A stretch of 64,000 nucleotides of DNA from Macrostomum hystrix. Taxonomy: Eukaryota; Platyhelminthes; Macrostomidae. The notes under the pieces are model-generated. The model worked only from the letters and a program-made list of their open reading frames with translations. It had not been told where the DNA came from and ran no database searches. Location: the NCBI GenBank assembly GCA_950097015.1, contig CATNEN010000038.1:5873001-5937000 (forward strand), written 5' to 3'. A program made the position numbers and the translations under genes. Shown piece by piece: positions 56,406 to 64,000 of the stretch; position 1 is the first letter of the stretch; every line of letters begins with the position of its first letter.

Positions 56406-56769
56406 ACTGTCGCCAAAGGATGCGTCCAAATACAGAATTTTTAGCGACAAGATCATTAAATTTGATGCAGATATCGACTACTATTCGCTGTTCGATTAAC
56501 ACAATCTATCGCACTAATTTAGATAGCAGAAGTCTAATCTTCATGCCTTTCCCAATATCCCCTTTTAACCAATGTGACAGGGAAAATGTCAGCGAGCTGC
56601 GGAAATCAGCCCCCGACTATGGAATTCAGCCGGCCTCATTAACACTCCGGAAGTCCATGTCCATGCGGTGCCACACGCGGGACATGATGAAAGCGAGAAA
56701 GGACGTCAAGGCGAGTCATCTTTTTTGCCAGAGTCCCGGATCGGGTTTTTCATTTCACTATTTTTTAAT

Positions 56770-57003
56770 ATGCATCCTAACGAGAAGTCTTTTGAAAGGC
56801 CCAGCAAATTTAGGCGAGGCATTCGAGATTGTCTTGTAAACGAAAAAACGAAAGGTATTAGAAAATTGCTATTCAGTAGCTTAGTATCGCGAGATCCAGA
56901 TGTGACAGATATTAAGGATTCTAAGGATAAAATAGATAATATTTTACACATGAGGCACATCAATGATGTCTATCACTGTACTTCTTCAGAATTAAAAAAT
57001 AAG
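56770..57003 (+). CDS. Possible coding exon, product unknown
   Basis: An ATG at 56770 opens 78 codons of charged, protein-like sequence (for example FRRGIRDCLVNEKTKGIRKL and NILHMRHINDVYHC). It runs into AAG|GTACG, an acceptable donor. There is no family match and no downstream exon was identified. It could equally be a chance frame or part of an unknown mobile element. Confidence 0.25.
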
Positions 57004-57539
57004 GTACGATTCCCGGCTCCTTGAAAATTCTCACTGCTGGTTGATTGCGTGCCTTGACTCGTATATGCACTTTACCGCATCGCATCCTCATCCGATTGGC
57101 TGGCCAGCTTATTTCTTCTCTCCCAGTTCTCTCTCCCACCAATAAGCTCTACGTAGCTTTGCTCACCCAGCAACAAGGAATGGAGGGGCTTTTGCGTCAG
57201 ACATTTCTACTCCCGTACCGCCCGAGGATTGGCTGGTGGTTTTAGGTCTCTATCCCTCACCGCAAGCATTTTAAGCTTTTTAGGTTAGCAATAACTGACA
57301 TGTAATCTACTGCGATTTAAATACAAGTTGTATATCGCAATACGCTTGTAAAAATCTGGTTTTGGGAAAGGGATTGTATCTTAATATTTGACTCGAATAA
57401 AAATTAACAGCTGGATTTTTCTGACCCTTCGAACCGGAAACTTCAAATATATAAGACTTAGAAATCTGAAAAGAACTCGAAAGAAAACTTTCGCCTAGAG
57501 GTCAAGCAACTAAGAATAGACAGATTAGATAAATACTCG
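57004..57539. other. Intergenic DNA
   Basis: No gene supported. Two 'ccgattggctgg'/'ggattggctggt' CCAAT-type motifs at about 57092 and 57225 resemble those in the 41330-41550 repeat. Confidence 0.35.
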
Positions 57540-57730
57540 CCCCGAGTTTTCACTTTCATTCCAGCGCAACACAGCCCGGTCCAAACTGGACCTGGTACGG
57601 CCCGACACGACATGGCCCGGCCTAATCTGACCTGATCCTGCCCGACGTCGGTCCAACGCGACCTGGACCGGCCTGGACTTACCTGACCGGGCACGGCCTG
57701 ACACGACCCGGCTCGGCCCTGCTGGCAACA
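57540..57730. repeat. Irregular GC-rich low-complexity tract
   Basis: Degenerate reiterations of 'gacctg.cccgg' / 'cccgacacgac' over about 190 bases. The minus-strand frames here (G/R/S/P-rich) follow from the repeat and are not supported as genes. Confidence 0.7.
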
Positions 57731-59201
57731 TCGGAGCCAGCCTGGGCCCTATCTGGAGAAGAGACCTGGAGAAGACCGGGACTGCACAAGAAGACCTGAT
57801 TGACGGAGGGACAGCAACAACAAACACTAGATACAGGGGACTCCATAGAAACGGGAGCTTTTCCTAACTCAACCAATGCGTTTAGGCTTTTGACCCACCC
57901 TCCGTAGGACAGGGGTTGGCGTGCCTGCCAACCAAGTAGCCTAATGCCTCGCGCTGTTTAAACTCGGGGCTGCGACCCCACTCGATTCATTATCACTAAA
58001 AACTCTGTTGATAAAGTTTTACCACTTCCCCGAGGGATTTTCGATTAATATATAAGTCGAAGCGGAGCGCGGGAAAATGAACCGTCGCTGATTTTAGTTA
58101 GAGAGTCATCTCTGAGCTCTATTAAGTTAACAATTTAAAATAACTTACGGCGTTTGAGTTCTATCTTCATTGGATCCCGAGATACGAATCCGGGAGAGAC
58201 TATATCAGTCAGCCGAGATTCTGAGAGCGATAGTCGTTAGGAGTTATAGCCTTCAAGACAATAGACTGCAACTAACCGCTAAACTACATTTAGGAAACAT
58301 CGAAATCCGAGAACAAAACTTGAAGCGCTATAAAATACATTTGTTATAGTCTGTGAAAAAATGTTAAGAACCATTTGATGGAATAAGGACTAGACAGACA
58401 AACTGTGTCATGTATTTGCTGATTCAAGCCACTTGATCAGTCACTGTAGAAGTGCAAAAGCATCACTTCTCGTGATGACAGATTGACAGATCGGCGCAGT
58501 TTGCTACTGGTTAAGTCTACGAAAATAATAAAAATCAATGAGAGGCGCAAAAGACGACTTGAAAACGAAAAGGTTATGACAAGAAAGTGTTGACAAGTTT
58601 GTCAGCTTCATGCTAGACATGCACAATTGATATGCACGGGTTAACTAAAACTACGATAAGAATTTACACAATGATTTCTAATCATCGGTATTTCGTTGGT
58701 GGCATTTTTCTTCACAACTTGATAATATGGACAAGGAATTTCACAATAATGCATAATCATGGTACAACAGCTTTCTAATTGCGTTCAGGCTATCGGGCGA
58801 AGCGAAATCGCGAGGACAGATTAGTGCAAAATCGGTTCTTTTAATGTAATTTAACTCTACTAAAATTGCAAGACCATCTAAAAAAACTTCCATTCAAGAC
58901 AGGCAAGATTTGGCTATCCATCCTCATTTAATAGTTAGAAGTGCATGGAAGTAAATCTATTTACAAGCAGCAGGATTTTTACCTCGACAGCAGTTCAAAC
59001 ACGGGGAAACAAGACTGCTAAAAATAATGAAGCATGACCAAGCGTGCAGTAAGTTTTATGAAGGAACTGCTAAGTCCGCGGATTATTGTGCAAAATCAAA
59101 AATTGCTCGGCCTCTTAATGCGAGGAAAAGCCGTAGATGAACCACGTGTCTTCAGTATGTCAACTAACATCAGTGAAACAAAGCAAACTAAGGCTCTAGA
59201 A
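57731..59201. other. Intergenic, 3' flank of the GPCR exon
   Basis: No gene supported. A motif near 58758-58800 resembles part of the foldback element at 29277-29432. Confidence 0.35.
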
Positions 59202-59536
59202 CTAAACAATCTGCTCGTTATTGTTCTCGGCCGCCTTCTGGTGTCTGGAGCGTCGGAGGCTTGCATCGGAGCTTCGTCGGACGCTCCGACCCCGACCGGA
59301 GGTGCTGGCGGCGGCGCCGGGGGCTGTGGCGGCGTTGGCGCCGGCCCCGGTGCCCAGGCGGCGCTTGCTGGTCCCCCGGCCGCTGCTGGGCAGTCCGTAC
59401 TGCTCCGAGTACTGCTGGGAGCGCAGACGTTCGTTGATACTGCGGCAGTGGCACATCAGAAGGTGCTTGAACGGCGTGCGAAAGTCGCGATTGAACTTGG
59501 CGTAGATGATCGGGTTCATGAAGGAATTCACGTAGC
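59202..59536 (-). CDS. Last exon of an amine-type class A GPCR (TM7 and C-terminal tail)
   Basis: The exon begins after an acceptor (TTTCAG, minus, 59537-59538) in phase 2. It encodes YVNSFMNPIIYAKFNRDFR, the TM7 NPxxY motif and helix 8 typical of biogenic-amine receptors, then FKHLLMCHC and an ~85-residue Arg/Ser/Gly/Ala-rich tail ending EQIV before TAG at 59202-59204. Octopamine, tyramine, serotonin and dopamine receptors all share this pattern, so the ligand class is open. The upstream exons (TM1-TM6) were not found between 59540 and 64000 and probably lie beyond the right edge. The intron just upstream begins with repeat R1. Confidence 0.85.
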
Positions 59537-59599
59537 CTGAAACGGAATATGGTTTTCGTCTACATTGGGTGCTGCTTAATCAAACAGTCCATCAAAGTC

Positions 59600-59990
59600 T
59601 GGTATTTTGAATGACATTTTTTCTACATCTCCAAAAATATTCAACCAATCGCCATCAGAATCCAGAGCATGGACTAAATTTTTCAGTTTTTTGTAACGAA
59701 TTAACTTTCAGAATAACAAACATCGGCATCGTTGCGATTTCGTCTAGTTGCAAAAACAACCAATGCATAATTTTTTGCTCACAAAATTTCATCATATAAC
59801 CATTTCGGCCAGATTAGTTGGTGATATTTCAGTAATTATATTTTTTAAAATTTGTCTTCTGGAAGTGAATATGGATTCGCCATAGAGATCTTTACAGAGC
59901 AATGCTAGCTGTCCTTGTCACCAGGGTCTTCGACAAGAACCGCTATGTATCTCGACGATGCTGACGTCGGACAGCTCTGAAAGTTTGTTA
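59600..59990 (-). repeat. Dispersed repeat R1, copy 3 (inside GPCR intron)
   Basis: The most complete R1 copy, in minus orientation: 'aactttcagagctgtccgac' (59985), 'accctggtgacaaggacagc', 'atggttatatgatgaaattt' and 'cgattggttgaatatttttg' (59635). It lies about 60 bases from the GPCR acceptor site. Confidence 0.7.
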
Positions 59991-60016
59991 ATTGTACGTT
60001 ATAGGGCGGAAAAGGG

Positions 60017-60228
60017 TTTTTAAGAGAAGCTGTGATTATGAAGATTTAAAACGTCTCGACAACGCAGACACTTCTGTCTTGAAAATCAATCTTCTGAATT
60101 ATTGGGATAAATTCGTTTTAATGACCATTTCCAAAGAGATTCGTGCTTATTACGGGAAAATTAAGGAATTGATCAAAGCTGATCAAAGACACGCGCTCCT
60201 GTGGGACCTGCTCGATTCCTTTAACTGA
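60017..60228 (+). CDS. Possible terminal coding exon, product unknown
   Basis: A plus-strand frame from about 60003 reads like a real protein end: DYEDLKRLDNADTSVLKINL, then ISKEIRAYYGKIKELI, then HALLWDLLDSFN and TGA. A possible acceptor (TTATAG at 59998-60003) precedes it. No partner exon or family was recognised. It lies inside the presumed intron of the minus-strand GPCR, immediately beyond repeat R1, so it could also belong to an unrecognised mobile element. Confidence 0.3.
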
Positions 60229-61449
60229 CCTAGCTAGCGGACACCAAACTAATAATCACGCATCATAACGAGGCGTCTTTTCGTGTTTTTGTTTGAATGA
60301 AATATTCAATTTTCAACATCCAAACAGCTTTACACAGGTAATCTTAGCGAGCGGAAATACCTTCAGCTGGCAATTTCCGTTCTAGTACTTGTATTTTGAT
60401 TTCAACAGCTCACAAACAGTTGGCCTCATATAATAGGAATAATCTATATTTTGCATATCTTCCAAACATGCTAATGTTCTCAAGTGATAAAGTAACAGTT
60501 GTGACCTTGGGCACTTTCGAATTCTGATTTATGAGGCCTCGGGTGAACAGGACTGAGCGATATTGATAGCTATAAGAGCTGCACTAAAACACTAAACTGC
60601 AACGGATTTTTAAAGCACTCTACAGCGTTGCTAGAATGCCTGGTTAGCCTTGTACCCTGCTTGGTTACCCTGCTAGGCCTGTCTGCCTCAGGCTGGCCAC
60701 TTTATGGCTGACGCAGGGCGTCGGAATGAGTTTGTCGCGATTGTTTTATTATCGCACCATTTTAGCCGTTCAATTTGCGATCCCATACTCACACACGCAC
60801 CCCCACACACACATATATAGACCTTTTATTTTGAGCATAACTGCAGATGCACAGAGCAACAGAATGGCAGGGGCAGAAGTGATCAGTCAAACAGCTCTGT
60901 GCTTGCATGAGCCCGCATGACAGCAGAGAGAGGCAGGAAAGATGCAGGCGGGCAGGCTGGGGCGAGATGGGCTGGATGCCAGATTGAGAATTGGGCGAGG
61001 AAAACTTGGATTTTGTGTGTGCTCTAAGCAGCGATCAGAATCGCTGCTTAAAGTCATATTTCTTCAAGCCATCCAGATAAATAGAGCATTCACTGCTGGA
61101 TACTAGAGGATATTAAACCTTTTTTAATCAGCAGTATTGACAGGCCTGAGGCAAGATCTCCGTCTACGAAGTCCGCGCTCTTAAATGAACGGCTCATTGA
61201 AATCGGGGCAAGATTTGACAGACTGAAACTATCAGCATCAATTTTATCGATTATGATAAAGGTCACTAATGAAAATAATTTAAAAGTACATTGCTAGATT
61301 ACCGGCAGATACAACGAAAGTATTTATTGTAGTTACATATTTGTTTTGCTACTCGAACTGACAGGCAATGATAATCGCACTTTCTTCAGTACATTTCCCG
61401 TCTGTTCCATATCTTAGAGGCTTTTATTCCCCAGTTGGATTGGCCCATA
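60229..61449. other. Intergenic or intronic DNA
   Basis: Probably still within the long intron or 5' part of the GPCR gene. A (CA)n-like patch is at 60787-60810. No exon recognised. Confidence 0.35.
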
Positions 61450-61692
61450 GACCAGATAAATGTATTTATTTGGCCGTTGAAATTTATTTGGCCGGGACAG
61501 ATAAACATTTATCTGGTCCGGTGACAATTATCTGGCTTCAACTGTGGAATAAATACATTGTCACCCACTTGTTTGACTTATCTATGGCCGAAAACGTCTT
61601 CGGACATCGTTTCTTGGCCTCGGCTTCGCCTCGGCCAATAAACGAGTCCTCAGCCGTTCCCGGCCAAAATAAATAAAAAAAGTGGGTGACAA
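61450..61692. repeat. Foldback element: two adjacent hairpins
   Basis: Hairpin 1 is 61450-61518, with arms GACCAGATAAATG / CATTTATCTGGTC. Hairpin 2 is 61558-61692, with perfect 13-bp ends TTGTCACCCACTT / AAGTGGGTGACAA. Inside it sits 'ggcctcggcttcgcctcggcc', two direct copies of GCCTCGGC. The layout mirrors the foldback pair at 29178-29432, though the sequences differ. Confidence 0.75.
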
Positions 61693-62529
61693 CTTATACT
61701 TAGCATCCTCACAACTTGCACTCGCACAAGATGCAGACTTTCTGGGTGTAAGACTTGCTCCCAGCAGGCAGCACAATGACATGAGTGTGACAGGCCCCAG
61801 ATAGCGCTCTGCTGTCTCCCATTCACCCAGTCGTATGAATTTAATACCAACCGCGAGCGTCCTCAGGAAGCAATAGGAAGTGGCGGCGTCAGGCGCGGAG
61901 CAGTTTTGGATGCGTCTATTAATACCCAGCCGCACAGGGGACGAAGGGCGACAGGGCGAGAGCGAGTTGACGGGCTGAAACGTTAATTCATCACAGTGCA
62001 GCTGCGTGAGCTTCGCAGCAGTTCGTCCATAATTATGAAATTGCTGGCCCGTTGAGCTAGCAGCCCCCGCTATTCTGTTTCTCTCGCCGGGGCTGTCACC
62101 ACATCCCTCCGATAATCCGGGCTCTGCCAGATGAAGCTATAGACGCAACAGGAGCCTCGGAAACAAGAATAGACTTACGGACAGCAGTCTGAGGCTCAGA
62201 GAGTGAAGTGAATACTGAGCGGGTCTTAAGTTTCTTAGAAAATATGTTGAGTAATAGGACGCGGATAGCTCATCGGAATGCTTTCGCACAATTCTGAATT
62301 TTTTGGTGCGCCAAATAAATATCCCGCAATGAAACTCTTTCACTTCCGACCAAAGGGTGTCGTAAAACAAGGGCCCAGCCAACGCACTAGCGACGGAAGA
62401 GGAGCTGAGTGAGAACGTGGATGCTAGCTACTGGATGAGATATTTTTTTTAAGAAAGCAAACGATTTGAAATCAAAATTTATTGGTAAGCTTTTGGCTGT
62501 ACATTTAGTCTTAGAGTCGGTTTTATGAG
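61693..62529. other. Intergenic or intronic DNA
   Basis: No gene supported; minus frames at 61582-61935 and 62137-62382 have no domain. Confidence 0.35.
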
Positions 62530-62996
62530 GCCTGCGCTTGTGAAGCTTGGGTTTGTGATTCTTGGGTTTTTGAGGCTTGGGTTTGTGAGGCTTGGCTTTG
62601 TGATGGCTTGGGTTTGTGGGACTTTGGTTTGTGTGACTTGCTTGGGTTTGTGAGGCTTGGGTTTGTGAGGCTTGGGTTTGTGAGGCTTGGGTTTGTGAGG
62701 CTTGGGTTTGTGAGGTTAGGGTTTGTGAGGCTTGGGTTTGTGAGGTTAGGGTTTGTGAGGCTTAGGTTTGTGAGGCTTGGCTTTGTGATGGCTTGGGTTT
62801 GTGGGACTTGGGTTTGTGTTGCTTGCTTGGGTTTCTGAGGCTTGGGTTTGTGAGATTTGGGTTTGTGAGGTTTGGGTTTGTGAGGCTTGGTTTTGTGAGG
62901 CTTGGGTTTGTGAGGCTTGGGTTTGTGAGGCTTGGGTTTGTGAGGCTTGGGTTTGTGAGGCTTGGGTTTGTGAGGCTTGGGTTTGTGAGGCTTGTT
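62530..62996. repeat. 15-bp minisatellite (~30 copies)
   Basis: The unit is GGCTTGGGTTTGTGA with T/C and G/T variants. The array has an inner duplication: the block 'cttggctttgtgatggcttg...gcttgcttgggttt' starts at 62591 and again at 62776. The unit is five codons, so long pseudo-frames (GFVRL on plus, HKPKP on minus) result. Confidence 0.93.
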
Positions 62997-64000
62997 GGAA
63001 AATGATATTTTCATCCTTACCGGCCGTTGGGCAGACGGGTTCTGCTATTGAAACCAATGAAAAATGTGAATCCTGCCGCGCTCTGTTCGCTCTATTGAGT
63101 TTCTCCCCTTCCTTTTTGCTTCTTTTTCAGCTCATAAAAGAGCTCTTAACAGGATTGATTGGGCCGCTCAGAGTTGGCTGGCCGCAGCCCGCCCGCCGCA
63201 ATGACAAGCCGAGCTCGAGCTGGCAGCGGAACTCCTGCAAAGTTGCGCCTTCTCTGCTAGACAGAGAGAAGGAAGAAAAGATTTGCGAGGCCGCGCATTG
63301 CGTAGGGGGTTGCATGGCGACGGGCCAGAAAAAGAGCGAGTCCGGGGCCGCCCTTGAGCTGCACTTTTTCTATTGAAGGCCTCGGCGAGAGCGGGCGGCA
63401 GTGAGCGCTGCCGGGGGCTTGATAGAGTTTTCTCTGCCATGGCTAAAATGCCACTACACTGGCGCACTAAAAAGTGGGGAGAAGCTCCTATAGGGGATCA
63501 AAATGGGTTGGGGAGGCGGCAGCCATGCTGGTCTTAGAGGCCCAGCTAATTAAATTCTTTCCCCTTCCTTTTCTTCTCTCCTAGTGGTGCTGCTGCAGGC
63601 GGAGGTGGCTTGTGAGAAAATGAAGTTTTGCCGCCAGGACCACAAACTTGAGCGGCAACCGTCCAGCCTTTGAGTCGACTCGGAGCACTCTTAGATTTAC
63701 CCAAGTTTCCACACTCCAGAGGCCTGCCCCGGCCAATTACTGGTGACATTCTCGGCGAAAATTTGCAGAGTAATGCGATCACGGACTAGCAGGAAATTGG
63801 GATAATGCCAAGGTGCACATAGCGAGATCTTAAATGTTTTCATTCGGGTTGTTCAGAACCGTTATAGGTGGTGACCTCGGACATACATGCCTGCATAGGT
63901 GATTCAAGAGCGACTGGCATTGGTTTGTTCAAAATCGTTCATCTTTGCACATTATAGAGGCCCTTATACTCGTACATTCGTTTTTTGCGACACACTTCAA
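62997..64000. other. GC-richer terminal stretch, nothing assigned
   Basis: 63150-63450 is GC-rich with overlapping open frames on both strands, none with a recognisable domain. A TACTCGTA octamer is at about 63968. It could be the 5' region of a gene beyond the window. Confidence 0.35.

Noticed and set aside
57458-57876. Arg/Gly/Pro-rich frames on minus
   Set aside because: They come from an irregular GC-rich low-complexity tract, with three overlapping frames and no domain.
59034-59540. 168-codon plus-strand frame, Gly/Ala-rich
   Set aside because: Antisense shadow of the GPCR tail; the minus frame contains the NPIIY motif and a proper acceptor.
62523-63014. Lys/Pro/His repeat protein on minus and GFVRL repeat on plus
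   Set aside because: Both derive from the 15-bp minisatellite.

Overview
The window is nuclear DNA of a multicellular animal. Split genes with GT-AG introns lie beside intact single-exon genes. The proteins are metazoan: three class A GPCRs, a Cbl E3 ligase, a p24/TMED cargo receptor and an ankyrin-TRP-like channel. The rest is LINE fragments, a mariner transposon, a tRNA-derived SINE family and minisatellites. The receptors and Cbl are divergent while the p24 protein is conserved, and base composition is moderate. This fits a fast-evolving invertebrate, possibly a marine spiralian such as a free-living flatworm, but the taxon is an inference. No prokaryotic features, CRISPR arrays or viral genes were recognised.

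Layout. 1-13 kb is repeats: SINE copies, a Jockey-like LINE remnant, a complete mariner (4625-5984), a 16-bp satellite (9.5-10.05 kb) and two LINE fragments, one split by a MITE. 13.7-15.1 kb (minus) is a two-exon peptide-type GPCR. 16-22 kb is repeats, including the second MITE copy and a LINE 3' end. 23.1-24.9 kb (plus) is a single-exon Cbl. 27.5-31.7 kb (minus) is a TRP-like channel gene whose large 5' exon is broken by frameshifts. 33.6-35.5 kb (plus) is a TMED4/9-type p24 gene with a repeat-filled intron. 39.9-40.65 kb is a two-part satellite. 42.0-43.6 kb (minus) is a single-exon invertebrate D1-like dopamine receptor (Dop1R2/DAMB type). 46-48 kb holds a SINE split by another repeat. 49.1-52.2 kb is a 23-bp minisatellite. 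53.5-54.7 kb is a nested repeat block. 59.2-59.5 kb (minus) is the last exon of another amine-type GPCR. 62.5-63.0 kb is a 15-bp minisatellite.

The host genes do not form an operon or pathway. They read as independent signalling genes (amine and peptide receptors, a tyrosine-kinase-linked ubiquitin ligase, a cation channel) and one secretory-pathway gene, separated by repeat-rich spacers. The clearest structural signals are two nearly identical MITE copies that differ by a flipped palindromic segment, the 23-bp array with higher-order periods, and a staged history of transposon insertions.
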